Shown here: in pieces, positions 1 to 8,421 of the stretch
Numbering within the stretch: position 1 is the first letter of the stretch
How the letters are laid out: each line of letters begins with the position of its first letter
DNA from: Pseudomonas paralcaligenes
GTDB lineage: Bacteria; Pseudomonadota; Gammaproteobacteria; Pseudomonadales; Pseudomonadaceae
Assembly: GCF_019655855.1 (NCBI RefSeq)
Contig: NZ_BPFX01000005.1
Location: 62,001 to 126,000 of the forward strand
Direction of reading: 5' to 3'
DNA: 64,000 nt
Position numbers and translations under genes: made by a program
The notes under the pieces: model-generated
Told to the model about the DNA's origin: nothing
Database searches by the model: none
Seen by the model: only the letters and a program-made list of their open reading frames with translations

Positions 1-1023
1 CTTCAGTTTCAGCTCGTACTGGTCGGACCAGAACCAGGGCACCGAGGCGTAGCTCTTGTGGAGCTTGCCGGCCATGGCGGCGGCGGCCACTCGGGACTGT
101 TCCAGAGCGTTGGGCACCGACTCCAGACGCAGGCGCCGGCCCAGCAGCGGGTTGGGGTGGTTGGTGCAGTCGCCGGCGGCGTGGATGTCCGGGTCGTCGG
201 TGCGGGCGTACTCGTCGACCAGGATGCCGTTGTCCACCGCCAGGCCGGCCTCGGCGGCGAGTTCGGTGTTGGCGATCAGGCCGATGCCGACCACCACCAG
301 ATCGGCCTCCAGGCGGCTGCCATCGGCGCAGAGTACGGCGCTCACGGCGCCGTCGGTCAGTTCCAGGTCGGCCACCAGCACGCCAGTGCGGATGTCCACC
401 CCGGCCTCGCGGTGCTTGCGCTCGTAGTAGGCCGACAGCTCGGCGGCGGTGACCCGCTGCAGCACCCGCGGCAGGGCCTCCAGCACGGTGACCTGCAGGC
501 CCTGGGCGACGGCGGCGGCCGCCACCTCCAGGCCGATGTAGCCGCCGCCGACGATGGCCAGGCGCTTGCCGGGGGCCATCTGCGCGCGGATCAGCTCGAC
601 GTCGTCCAGGGTGCGCAGGTAGTGGAAGTTGGCGCAGCGCTCGGCCGCCGCGGCATTCGGCACGGCCAGCGGGCGCGGGCGGCCGCCGGTGGCGATGGCC
701 AGCTTGTCGTAGGCCAGCTGCTTGCCGTCGGCCAGCTCCAGGCGCTTGTTGGCGCGGTCGATGCGCACCACCCGCACGTTGCCGAAGAACTCCACGTTGG
801 CCTTGTCGTACGCCAGCTGCGGGCGGATCGACAGGCTGGTCTTCTCCACGCTGCCCGCCAGGTAGGCCTTGGACAGGGGCGGGCGATGGTAGGGCAGGTG
901 CGCCTCCTCGCTGAGCAGCAGGATGCGGCCCTCCCAGCCCTCGTTGCGCAGGGCGATGGCCAGTTCGCCGCCGGCATGGCCGGCGCCGATGATGATGGCG
1001 GTGGAGGAAGCAGCGTCTGTCAT
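1..1023 (-). CDS. FAD/NAD(P)-dependent ferredoxin reductase (partial, 3' end outside window)
   Basis: Flavoprotein reductase of the type that passes electrons from NAD(P)H to a ferredoxin or rubredoxin serving an oxygenase or P450. The 341 visible residues start MTDAASSTAIIIGAG, carry an FAD-binding GxGxxG (GAGHAG) at the N terminus, the HRPPLSK stretch usual in this family, ATGGRPR, and a second nucleotide-binding loop (GGGYIG) near residue 150. A late HAAGDC segment is the FAD pyrophosphate motif. The C-terminal domain of about 60 residues runs off the window. The start follows a CC-rich leader without a strong Shine-Dalgarno. The redox partner is not visible, so the physiological substrate is unknown. 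Confidence 0.85.
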   Translation of the reverse strand, partial: MTDAASSTAIIIGAGHAGGELAIALRNEGWEGRILLLSEEAHLPYHRPPLSKAYLAGSVEKTSLSIRPQLAYDKANVEFFGNVRVVRIDRANKRLELADGKQLAYDKLAIATGGRPRPLAVPNAAAAERCANFHYLRTLDDVELIRAQMAPGKRLAIVGGGYIGLEVAAAAVAQGLQVTVLEALPRVLQRVTAAELSAYYERKHREAGVDIRTGVLVADLELTDGAVSAVLCADGSRLEADLVVVGIGLIANTELAAEAGLAVDNGILVDEYARTDDPDIHAAGDCTNHPNPLLGRRLRLESVPNALEQSRVAAAAMAGKLHKSYASVPWFWSDQYELKLK

Positions 1024-1236
1024 GGTGGCCTCGGGCGTCGGGAAAAACTGGCGGCTAGTGTATGCATCCAGGCGGGCCAAGTCCCGGCCGAAGATGCCAA
1101 TCGTCATGCCGTCGCCGCAATGCCCCTCGGGGCCGGCGTTCGTCCTCGCGGGGTTTCGATGGCGGGCTTCCCTGTTGACCCGCGCCAGGCTTTTCTATAG
1201 TTGAAGCAAACCAGCCGAAGTCGGACTGCGGTATCG

Positions 1237-2826
1237 ATGAATATTTCTACGGACAGCGGAGGAAGTTTGCGCCGTTGGTGGCAGAGGCCGACGATCCTTT
1301 CGCTGGCCCGGATCTTCGTCGTTCTGGTCTGCGTCTCGCTGGTGGCGACCGATGGCTGGCTGATCTGGAAGGCCCGCCAGGTGCAGCTGCGCGACGCCGA
1401 GATCGAGACCTCGAACCTGGCGGCGGCGCTGGCACGGCAGGCCGGCGATACCCTGAAGAAGGCCGACATCGTGCTGCTCGACCTGGTCGAGCGCCTGCAG
1501 GTGGATGGCACCCGGCACGGGCAACTGCAGCGTCTGCAGGGGCTGATGCGCCAGCAGGTGCAGCAGCAGGTCGAGCTGCACGGCCTGTTCGCCTACGACC
1601 GGGACGGCAACTGGCTGGCCAACTCGTTCGGCGAGATCCCGCCCGGCGCCAACAACGCTGACCGCGAATACTTCATCTACCACCGAGAACATCCGGACGA
1701 CCACGGCGCCCACGTCGGCGTGCCAGTGCGCAGCCGCACCACCGGCGACTGGATCATCCCGCTGTCGCGGCGGGTCGAGGACGACCAGGGCAATTTCCTC
1801 GGCGTGGCGCTGGCGACCATTTCCATCGACTTCTTCCGCCGCTTCTACGGCACCTTCGACATCCGCGAGAGCGGCTCCATCAACCTGGCGCTGAACAACG
1901 GCACCGTGCTGATCCGCGTGCCCTACACCGACGCCTCCATCGGCTCCAGCCTGGCCCACGGGCCGATCTTCAGCCAACTGCTGCCGCACAGTCCGTCCGG
2001 CACCTCGGTGTTCCCGTCGATCGTCGACGGCGTACGGCGGGTGTACAGCTACCGGCAGCTGGAGGAATACCCACTGGTGGTGGTGGCCGCGCTGGCCGAG
2101 CGCGACATCCTGGCGGACTGGCGCGAGGACACCAACCGCCAGCTGTTCGTGGTGATCCTGCTGGCCAGCCTCCTGGCGCTGTTCGGCTTCTACCTGCTGT
2201 ACCTGATCAAGCAGAGCCAGAAGGCCGAGGTGGAGCTGATGGCCACGCGCGACGCGCTGCGCAGCTTCAACAAGCGCCTGGAACAGCAGGCGCTGGAGGA
2301 CGAACTGACCCGCCTGGCCAACCGCCGCCGCTTCCTGCGCGCCCTCAGCGAGGAATTCGCACGCGCCGTGCGCAGCCGCAAGCCGCTGGCCCTGGTACTG
2401 TTCGACGTGGACTACTTCAAGCAGTACAACGACCTCTACGGCCACGTCGTCGGCGACGAATGCCTGCGCCAGGTGGCCGAAGTGATCCGTGGCGGCCAGC
2501 GGCGCCCCGCCGACCTGGCCGCCCGCTACGGTGGCGAGGAGTTCTGCCTGCTGCTGCCGGAAACCGACGCCCAGGGCGCGCTGCAGGTGGCGGAGAAGAT
2601 CCGCCTGGCGCTTGGGGAGCGGGCCCTGGAGCACGCCGGCTCGCCCTGGAAGCGCGTCAGCATGAGCGCCGGCGTGGCCGTCTGCCAGCCGTCCCCGGAC
2701 GAACCCGACGACGGCGGCCCCGAGCGGTTGATCCAGGGCGCCGACAGGGCGCTCTACGCGGCCAAGGCGGCCGGCCGCGACCGCGTGGTGCTGCACGAAG
2801 ACAAGGTCGATCAGCCAATCGGCTGA
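1237..2826 (+). CDS. Membrane diguanylate cyclase, dCache-type sensor plus GGDEF
   Basis: Makes cyclic di-GMP from two GTP in response to a periplasmic signal. The 529-residue protein has a transmembrane helix at about 23-44, a periplasmic dCache-like sensor of about 250 residues (with the N-terminal DAEIETSNLAAALARQ helix typical of such sensors), a second helix at about 303-325 and a C-terminal GGDEF domain. The active site is GGEEF at 432-436 and the inhibitory I-site RxxD is RPAD at 423-426, so product feedback is expected. No EAL domain is present. An upstream in-frame TTG at 1201 would add 12 residues; the ATG at 1237 is preferred because it leads directly into the hydrophobic anchor. 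The ligand cannot be read from sequence. Confidence 0.92.
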   Translation: MNISTDSGGSLRRWWQRPTILSLARIFVVLVCVSLVATDGWLIWKARQVQLRDAEIETSNLAAALARQAGDTLKKADIVLLDLVERLQVDGTRHGQLQRLQGLMRQQVQQQVELHGLFAYDRDGNWLANSFGEIPPGANNADREYFIYHREHPDDHGAHVGVPVRSRTTGDWIIPLSRRVEDDQGNFLGVALATISIDFFRRFYGTFDIRESGSINLALNNGTVLIRVPYTDASIGSSLAHGPIFSQLLPHSPSGTSVFPSIVDGVRRVYSYRQLEEYPLVVVAALAERDILADWREDTNRQLFVVILLASLLALFGFYLLYLIKQSQKAEVELMATRDALRSFNKRLEQQALEDELTRLANRRRFLRALSEEFARAVRSRKPLALVLFDVDYFKQYNDLYGHVVGDECLRQVAEVIRGGQRRPADLAARYGGEEFCLLLPETDAQGALQVAEKIRLALGERALEHAGSPWKRVSMSAGVAVCQPSPDEPDDGGPERLIQGADRALYAAKAAGRDRVVLHEDKVDQPIG

Positions 2827-2847
2827 GCCATTGGCGCCGGCGAGCGA

Positions 2848-3543
2848 TTACTCCGCCAGCGCCGCCTTCGCCGCCGCCCGGGCGTGCATCAGGGTGGTGT
2901 CGAACAGCGGCACGCGGGCGTCCGCGTCGTCCACCAGCAGGCCGATCTCGGTGCAGCCGAGGATCACCGCTTCGGCGCCCCGCTCGACCAGGCGCTCGAT
3001 CACCTGGCGGTAGGCCTGGCGCGATGTCTCGCGCACCTGGCCCAGGCACAGTTCGTCGTAGATCACCCGGTGCACCAGGTCGCGGTCCGCCTCGTCGGGC
3101 ACCAGCACCTCGATGCCGTGGTGGTTCTCCAGGCGCTCGCGGTAGAACGGCTGCTCCATGGTGAAGCGGGTGCCGAGCAGGCCGACCCGGCGCAGGCCCG
3201 CCTCGTGGATCGCCGCGGCGGTCGGGTCGGCGATATGCAGCAGGGGGATGGCCACGGCCCGCTCGATGCCGTCGGCCACCTTGTGCATGGTGTTGGTGCA
3301 GAGCACCAGGAAGTCCGCGCCGGCCCGTTCCAGCGCCGCCGCCGCCTCGCCCAGCAGCGCGCCGGCCCGGTCCCACTCGCCGCTGCGCTGCAATTGCTCG
3401 ATCTCGTGGAAATCCACGCTGTACAGCACCAGGCGCGCCGAATGCAGGCCGCCCAGCTCGGCCTTCACCGCTTCGTTGACATGGCGGTAGTAGGGCAGGG
3501 TGGATTCCCAGCTCATGCCGCCGATCAGGCCCATGGTCTTCAT
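2848..3543 (-). CDS. Aspartate/glutamate racemase family protein
   Basis: Cofactor-independent amino-acid racemase of the Asp/Glu/hydantoin racemase superfamily, 231 residues. It has the two-cysteine catalytic arrangement: Cys82 in LCTNTMHK and Cys197 in VILGCTEIG, nearly the same spacing as in E. coli YgeA (Cys83/Cys197), a broad-specificity racemase. The start was chosen at MKTMGLIGG because GAGGAGACAGCG lies just upstream; a longer reading frame exists but lacks a ribosome site. It is convergent with the diguanylate cyclase (about 20 bp between stops). A role in D-amino-acid production or use is inferred; the substrate is not determined. Confidence 0.88.
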   Translation of the reverse strand: MKTMGLIGGMSWESTLPYYRHVNEAVKAELGGLHSARLVLYSVDFHEIEQLQRSGEWDRAGALLGEAAAALERAGADFLVLCTNTMHKVADGIERAVAIPLLHIADPTAAAIHEAGLRRVGLLGTRFTMEQPFYRERLENHHGIEVLVPDEADRDLVHRVIYDELCLGQVRETSRQAYRQVIERLVERGAEAVILGCTEIGLLVDDADARVPLFDTTLMHARAAAKAALAE

Positions 3544-3702
3544 CGCTGTCTCCTCGTGGGTCGAGCCGCCATGGTGCGTCGGCATGGCCTCGTCGGGCAG
3601 CTACAGTGGGCGACGAATCCGGGCCTACAGTCCCTGGACGGACGGGCGGCATTTTTCTCCCGCCTGAGGAATAATGCGCGGCTTTCCCGTCAGGCTCCCA
3701 GC

Positions 3703-4587
3703 ATGTTCCAGCCACCCCTGCACGTCCGTCCCAGCTACCTGCACCTGCCGCCGGGCGACTGGCCGACCGTGCTCGACTGCCTGTGTGCGCGCTTCCCGCG
3801 GATACCCCGGCAGACCTGGGAGGCGCGCATGGCGCGCGGCCTGGTGCTGGACGACCGGGACAACCCGCTGGACGCCGCGACGCCGTACCGCGAAGCCATG
3901 CGCGTGCGCTACTTCCGCGAGATCGACAACGAGCGCCGGATACCCTTCGAGGCCCAGGTGCTGCACCAGGACCGGCACCTGCTGGTGGCGGACAAGCCGC
4001 ACTTCCTGCCGGTGATGCCGGCCGGCGACTACGCCGAGGAAACCCTGCTCACCCGCCTGGTGCGCGACACCGGCAATCCGCACCTGGCGCCGCTGCACCG
4101 CATCGACCGGCACACCGCCGGGCTGGTGCTGTTCTCCGCCGACCCGGCCAGCCGCGGCGCCTACCAGGCGCTGTTCCGCGAGAAACGCATCGACAAGCGC
4201 TACCAGGCCATTGCCCCGGCATTGCCGCAGCACGCATTCCCGCTACGCCGGCACAGCCGCCTGGAGAAGGGCGAGCCGTTCTTCCGCATGCGCGAGGTGG
4301 CGGGCGAGCCGAACAGCGAGACCCTGCTGGAAGTGCTGGAGCGGCGCGGCGACCTGTGGCGCTACCGGCTGTTCCCGGTCACCGGCAAGCAGCACCAGCT
4401 ACGCGTGCACATGGCCGCCCTGGGCGCGCCGATCCTCAACGACACCTTCTACCCCGAACTCGTCGACGAGAAGGGCGTGGACGACTTCGCGCGGCCGCTC
4501 AAGCTGCTCGCCCACAGCCTGGCCTTCGCCGACCCGCTGAGCGGCGAGCTGCGCCGCTTCGAGAGCCGCATCGAGCTGGAGTGGTAG
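3703..4587 (+). CDS. RluA-family RNA pseudouridine synthase
   Basis: Isomerises uridine to pseudouridine in RNA. The 294-residue protein carries the RluA-family catalytic motif HRIDRHTAG with the nucleophile Asp135, followed by the KRYQAI and KQHQLRVH motifs of the same fold. It has an N-terminal extension of about 85 residues resembling a degenerate S4-like region, as in several Pseudomonas homologues. The target (rRNA or tRNA position) cannot be assigned. The stop codon directly abuts the stop of the convergent AraC-type regulator, with no intergenic base between them. Confidence 0.88.
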   Translation: MFQPPLHVRPSYLHLPPGDWPTVLDCLCARFPRIPRQTWEARMARGLVLDDRDNPLDAATPYREAMRVRYFREIDNERRIPFEAQVLHQDRHLLVADKPHFLPVMPAGDYAEETLLTRLVRDTGNPHLAPLHRIDRHTAGLVLFSADPASRGAYQALFREKRIDKRYQAIAPALPQHAFPLRRHSRLEKGEPFFRMREVAGEPNSETLLEVLERRGDLWRYRLFPVTGKQHQLRVHMAALGAPILNDTFYPELVDEKGVDDFARPLKLLAHSLAFADPLSGELRRFESRIELEW

Positions 4588-5499
4588 TCAGCCCGCGCGC
4601 AGCCGCGCCAGGTCGCGCACCGGCGGTTCGCCGAACAGGCGGCTGTATTCGCGGCTGAACTGGGAAGGGCTCTCGTAGCCGACCTTGTAGCCGGCGCTGG
4701 AAACGTCCAGGTTCTCGCACAGCATCAGCCGCCGCGCTTCCTGCAGGCGCAGCTGCTTCTGGTACTGCAGGGGGCTCATGGCGGTGACCGCCTTGAAGCG
4801 GTGGTGCAGGGTGGAGGTGCTGAGGTTGGCGACCCGGGCCAGTTCGTCGATGCGCAGCGGCTCGTCGAAGTGGCGGTTCAGCCACTCGATGGCACGGTTG
4901 ACCCGGTGCGCCTGGCTGTCGGCGGTGGCGATGTCGCGCAGCAGCTGGCCCTGGGGGCTCTGCAGCAGGCGGTAGAGGATTTCCCGCTGCACCAGCGGGG
5001 CGAGCATGGCGATGTCGCGCGGGGTTTCCAGCAGGCGCAGCAGACGCAGCACGGCGTCCAGCAGCGGGGCGTCGATGGGGTCGACGTGCAGGCCGCGGCC
5101 GCCGCTGCGGTTGGGCACCCCGAGCGGGCCGGCGGAGGCCAGCAGGCTGCCCAGCTCGCCGGGGACGATGTCCAGGCGCAGGCTGAGGTAGGGCGCCTCC
5201 GGCGAGGCCAGGGTGACCTCGCCCTTGACCGGCAGGGTGACCGAGGTCACCAGGTAGTGCAGCGGGTCGTAGCAGTAGACCTCGTCCTCCAGGCGCACCT
5301 TCTTCTGGCCCTGGGCCATGATGCACAGGGCCGGGCGGTACAGGGTGTGGGTGATGGGCGAGGGCTCGGCGGCGCGGAACAGCGCCAGGTTGGGCACGGC
5401 CGTCTCGACGACGCCGTCTGCAGGGCAGAACTGGGCAATCAGCCTGGCCAGTTCCTGGCGCTGGGTTTCCACATGGGGCTCGGTAACGGGTGCTGGCAT
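4588..5499 (-). CDS. AraC-family transcriptional regulator (AraC_N type)
   Basis: 303-residue regulator with an N-terminal cupin-like AraC_N domain (about 30-180, including ALCIMAQGQKKV) and a C-terminal pair of helix-turn-helix motifs (about 200-295: RIDELARVANLSTSTLHHRF, then the second helix ending SQFSREYSRLFGEPP). A GGAGACC ribosome site precedes the ATG. Members of this class often control a neighbouring oxidoreductase or aldehyde dehydrogenase gene, but no such gene adjoins it here, so target and inducer are unknown. Confidence 0.9.
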   Translation of the reverse strand: MPAPVTEPHVETQRQELARLIAQFCPADGVVETAVPNLALFRAAEPSPITHTLYRPALCIMAQGQKKVRLEDEVYCYDPLHYLVTSVTLPVKGEVTLASPEAPYLSLRLDIVPGELGSLLASAGPLGVPNRSGGRGLHVDPIDAPLLDAVLRLLRLLETPRDIAMLAPLVQREILYRLLQSPQGQLLRDIATADSQAHRVNRAIEWLNRHFDEPLRIDELARVANLSTSTLHHRFKAVTAMSPLQYQKQLRLQEARRLMLCENLDVSSAGYKVGYESPSQFSREYSRLFGEPPVRDLARLRAG

Positions 5500-5608
5500 G
5501 GCGGGTCTCCGGTTGCCCGCAGCTTAATCCGCGCAGCGGGGGAAATCCTGCCTCGTCGGCGATATCGGCAGGAATGGGCAAGGCGCCCGCAGTTTTGTGC
5601 AGATCGCC

Positions 5609-6352
5609 TCAGTGGGCGAATGCGCCATGCAGCCGTTGGTAGCGTCCATCCCCCTTCAGGCGCTCCAGTGCGTCGCGCCAGCGTTGCACGTCCTCTGCCG
5701 AGGTCTGCCGCGACAGGGCGATGTAGCCCCGGTCCTGGCCCAGCGACACCGCGCTCGGCGTCACCTCGTCGGCGTTCATCCCGGCGTCCGCCAGCTTGCT
5801 CGCCAGGTCACTGTCGGCGGAGGCCACCAGCCGCACCCGGCCGGCGGCCAGCATGCGGAAGCAGCCGGCATAGGAGTTGGCGCGGCGCAACCGGGTGAAG
5901 CCGCGCTCGCCAAGCAGGCGGTCGTGCGAGCTGCCGTTGAGCACGCACACCGTCAGCCCCGCGGCGTCGCCGATCTCGCGGATGCCGGTCGGCTGCGCCT
6001 TCAGTTCGTACAGGTAGTCGGTCTCTTCCAGGGTGGGGCCGACCCAATGCACTAGGTGTTCGCGATCCGGCGCGCGGCTGAGGTTGAACAGCACCACGCG
6101 GGGGCGCGACTGCACCAGCAGGAGGCCGCGCGCCAGCGGCACCTCGACCATCTCGTCGGGCAACCCCACTTCCTTCAGCAGCTCGCGCACCAGCTCGACG
6201 TGGAAGGCGCGCTTGCCGGCATGGGCAACGCCGTGCAGGGTGCTGTCGACGGCGCGGGCCTGGTTGCCCAGGCTGTGGGTGTAGACCTGCCAGTCCGCCC
6301 CGTGTGCCGGGAGCAGGACGAGCATCAGCAGGGTGGTCAGCAGGCTTTTCAA
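5609..6352 (-). CDS. Periplasmic substrate-binding-like protein (SBP_bac_3 type)
   Basis: About 247 residues resembling the stand-alone periplasmic amino-acid-binding-like proteins common in Pseudomonas: an export signal (LKSLLTTLLMLVLLPAHGA), then segments such as PLARGLLLVQ, YLYELK and a lobe-two region around IREIGDAAGLTVCVLNGSS. There is no permease or ATPase gene nearby, so this is an orphan and may act in sensing rather than transport. The start is uncertain: TTG at 6352 gives a normal signal peptide; an ATG at 6433 would add 27 residues of atypical sequence. It is divergent from the monooxygenase-like gene. Confidence 0.75.
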   Translation of the reverse strand: MKSLLTTLLMLVLLPAHGADWQVYTHSLGNQARAVDSTLHGVAHAGKRAFHVELVRELLKEVGLPDEMVEVPLARGLLLVQSRPRVVLFNLSRAPDREHLVHWVGPTLEETDYLYELKAQPTGIREIGDAAGLTVCVLNGSSHDRLLGERGFTRLRRANSYAGCFRMLAAGRVRLVASADSDLASKLADAGMNADEVTPSAVSLGQDRGYIALSRQTSAEDVQRWRDALERLKGDGRYQRLHGAFAH

Positions 6353-6537
6353 GACCGGTCTCGGCGGTTCGGGGATGGCGGCAGAGTGCAGCTTCCGGGC
6401 CGCCCGTGCAACCGGCCGGGGGAGTCGGAGCATCGGCAGGATCGGGCAAACGGCGTGCAGTTTCCGGCTAACGTGGCCGGTGCTGCGGGCTCCATGCTCT
6501 GCATCGTCGAAGGCGCCCGTGCGAGGAGAAGCATGCC

Positions 6538-6903
6538 ATGGCATCGATTGCAGAAAGACGACGCGCCGCCGGGCAGCCGGCCTGGTCATGGCCGGGCGGA
6601 GCCGCGGCAGTCACCAGCCTGGCCCGCTTCCAGGCCCGGGACGGTGCCGGCGAGGAACTGGGCCGTTGCCTGCGCGAGCTTCAGGCGCTGGCCCGTGGCG
6701 ATGCGGCCTGCCTCGGCTGTGAGCTGTTGCGCGAGTCGGCCGGCGACACCTGGCGGCTGAGGGGGTACTGGACGTCCGAGCAGGCGCTGGAGGCGCACTT
6801 GCGGTTGCCGCCCCTGCAGTTGCTCGGCCGACTGGTGAGCGGCGGTCTGGTGCGGCACATGGAGATGCGGGTGGAGCGCTACTCCACCGCGCTGGCGTCG
6901 TAG
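6538..6903 (+). CDS. Small antibiotic-biosynthesis-monooxygenase-like (ABM) protein
   Basis: 121 residues. The central part (LARFQARDG ... CLGCELLRES ... YWTSEQALEAHLR) follows the pattern of the dimeric alpha/beta ABM fold, in which a conserved final helix contains the AxxxHL element. These proteins include quinol oxygenases and many of unknown activity. The N-terminal 25 residues (RRR, WSWPGG) are not typical and the real start could be later. A GAGGAGAAG ribosome site lies 10-15 bases upstream. Its end overlaps the convergent gene by 25 bp. Function is not established. Confidence 0.65.
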   Translation: MASIAERRRAAGQPAWSWPGGAAAVTSLARFQARDGAGEELGRCLRELQALARGDAACLGCELLRESAGDTWRLRGYWTSEQALEAHLRLPPLQLLGRLVSGGLVRHMEMRVERYSTALAS

Positions 6904-7331
6904 CGGTAGGCGCCGCTGTCCAGATTCAGCTCGATACGGACGTTCCACTGGCTCTGGTCGTGGCCGTTCTCGACCTGCCCCTCGATCTGCAGCTGCGAAC
7001 CGCCATCGCTGGAGCAGGTGAGGCGGGAGAAGCTCAGCTCGGCGTGGTCGTTGTTGACTTCGGCGAAGCCGTAGCCCCGTTCGACTTGCCAGGTTTCGCC
7101 GGCGTGGTCGGGGGTGACGCGGTCGACGAAGATCAGGTCCTGGGCGTACATCGTGAAGCGCAGCAGGCGCAGTTCGTTGAACTGCTCGCCCTGTTCCCAG
7201 GTGCCGCATTCGACCACCTGGCGCAGGTTGGCGAAGCGCTCGCGGGCCTCGTCGTAGCCGACTTCCCGGCCCAGGGCCATGGCCTGGCCGGCGATGCAGA
7301 GGCCGAGCAGGCCGCAGAGCAGGGCGCGCAT
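6879..7331 (-). CDS. Conserved exported protein of unknown function
   Basis: 150 residues beginning with a signal peptide (MRALLCGLLGLCIAGQAMA), followed by a mostly beta-strand sequence with two spaced cysteines (VECGTW and RLTCSS) that could form a disulfide. No catalytic motif is recognised. Its ATG overlaps the stop of the upstream inhibitor-like gene as TGATG, which implies translational coupling and a shared mRNA. A periplasmic role is inferred from the signal peptide only. Confidence 0.75.
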   Translation of the reverse strand: MRALLCGLLGLCIAGQAMALGREVGYDEARERFANLRQVVECGTWEQGEQFNELRLLRFTMYAQDLIFVDRVTPDHAGETWQVERGYGFAEVNNDHAELSFSRLTCSSDGGSQLQIEGQVENGHDQSQWNVRIELNLDSGAYRYDASAVE

Positions 7332-7636
7332 CAGCCGCAGCTCAGGCGGATGATGGTGTCGTCCTCGTCGATGTCGATGTTCAGGCGCCGCGGGTTGTAC
7401 TCCAGGGTGACCGCCTGGTTGGGCGCGGTCACGCGCAGGTGCTCGGCGCCGGATTCCACGCGGGCTTCCTCGGCCATCTCGGTGGTGATGCGCTTGTCCA
7501 CCAGGTGCTGCACCGCCTCTGCGTCGCAGCGGCCGTCGCCCTTGGCGGCGGCCGGCCCGTCCTGGTCCGGGGAGGAGGCGCAGCCGGCCAGCAGGCCGGC
7601 GAGGAGCAGGGCGGGGAGGGGATGGATGCGGGGCAT
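7331..7636 (-). CDS. I78-family peptidase inhibitor lipoprotein
   Basis: 101 residues: a lipoprotein signal (LLLAGLLAGC, lipobox cysteine near residue 17), then a domain matching the I78 inhibitor family: AEAVQHLVDKRI, LRVTAPNQAVTLEY, RLNIDIDED and the terminal IRLSCG. Family members inhibit serine proteases such as fungal elastase; in bacteria they are thought to shield periplasmic targets. The start at MPRIHPLPALL was chosen because it opens the signal peptide; the longer frame is unsupported. It is first in a two-gene unit with the exported protein downstream (TGATG overlap). Confidence 0.82.
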   Translation of the reverse strand: MPRIHPLPALLLAGLLAGCASSPDQDGPAAAKGDGRCDAEAVQHLVDKRITTEMAEEARVESGAEHLRVTAPNQAVTLEYNPRRLNIDIDEDDTIIRLSCG

Positions 7637-7707
7637 GGCGGACGTCCTTGGCAGCTGGAACAGGCCCCCACCGTGCCACCGTCGGCTCGCCCAGGCAACC
7701 GCCCCGG

Positions 7708-8307
7708 TCACAATACGCGATACACCTGCCCGGTCTGCCGGCCCTCGGCGCTCTTGGCGTAGGCCAGCGCCACGGTGGCCGCCGGCACCGCCCTGAAGCC
7801 ACGGAAGTAGGCACCGTAGGCGGGCAGCGACTCTTCCAGCACGGTCGGGCTCACGCTGTTGATGCGCAGGCCGCGCGGCAGCTCGATGGCGGCCCCGCGG
7901 ATGAAGCCGTCGACCGCTGCGTTGACCATGCTCAGGGCGCTGCCGTGGCGAATCGGGTCCTCGCTGAGCACGCCGGAGGTGAGGGTGAAGGAGGCGCCGT
8001 CGTTGGCGAACTCGCGGCCGATCAGCACCAGGTTGACCTGGCCCATCAGTTTGTCGTCCAGGCCGACGGCGAATTCCCTGGCGGTCAGTTCCTCCAGCGG
8101 GCCGAAGTGGCCGTTGCCGGCGGCGCTGATCAGCGCATCGAAGCGGCCGGTACGTTCGAACAGGCGGCGGATGGAGCCGGGGTCGGCGATGTCGACCTGC
8201 AGCTCGCCGCTGGTGCGGCCGACGCGGATGATCTGGTGGCGGTCCTTCAGCTCGTGGTCGATGGCGCGGCCGATGGTGCCGCTGGCGCCGATGAGGATGA
8301 TCTTCAT
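7708..8307 (-). CDS. Short-chain dehydrogenase/reductase
   Basis: 199 residues, shorter than the classical 250-residue SDRs. It has the Rossmann glycine motif GASGTIG at residues 7-13 and the cofactor-region RVGRTSG, which suggests NADP preference. The usual YxxxK is replaced by a region around SALSMVNAAVDGF, so the catalytic set is atypical, as in the small SDR proteins found next to LysR genes in many Pseudomonas. The ATG follows GGGAGTTTCACC. It is divergent from the LysR gene across 114 bp, so LysR control is likely. Confidence 0.85.
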   Translation of the reverse strand: MKIILIGASGTIGRAIDHELKDRHQIIRVGRTSGELQVDIADPGSIRRLFERTGRFDALISAAGNGHFGPLEELTAREFAVGLDDKLMGQVNLVLIGREFANDGASFTLTSGVLSEDPIRHGSALSMVNAAVDGFIRGAAIELPRGLRINSVSPTVLEESLPAYGAYFRGFRAVPAATVALAYAKSAEGRQTGQVYRVL

Positions 8308-8421
8308 GGTGAAACTCCCGTGCGGGTGGATGACGGGGACCAGCTTAGGCGAGGTTCTGTTGCCAATAATCCGGGTAATGTGAAACATTTGGTTCTCATC
8401 AGGAAACAATGAGGGCCCGCC

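Noticed and set aside
1195-2796. Long open frame of 533 codons on the minus strand opposite the first diguanylate cyclase
   Set aside because: The translation is rich in Q, A, H and V without family resemblance; it is the mirror of a well-supported GGDEF gene and is typical of high-GC antisense frames.
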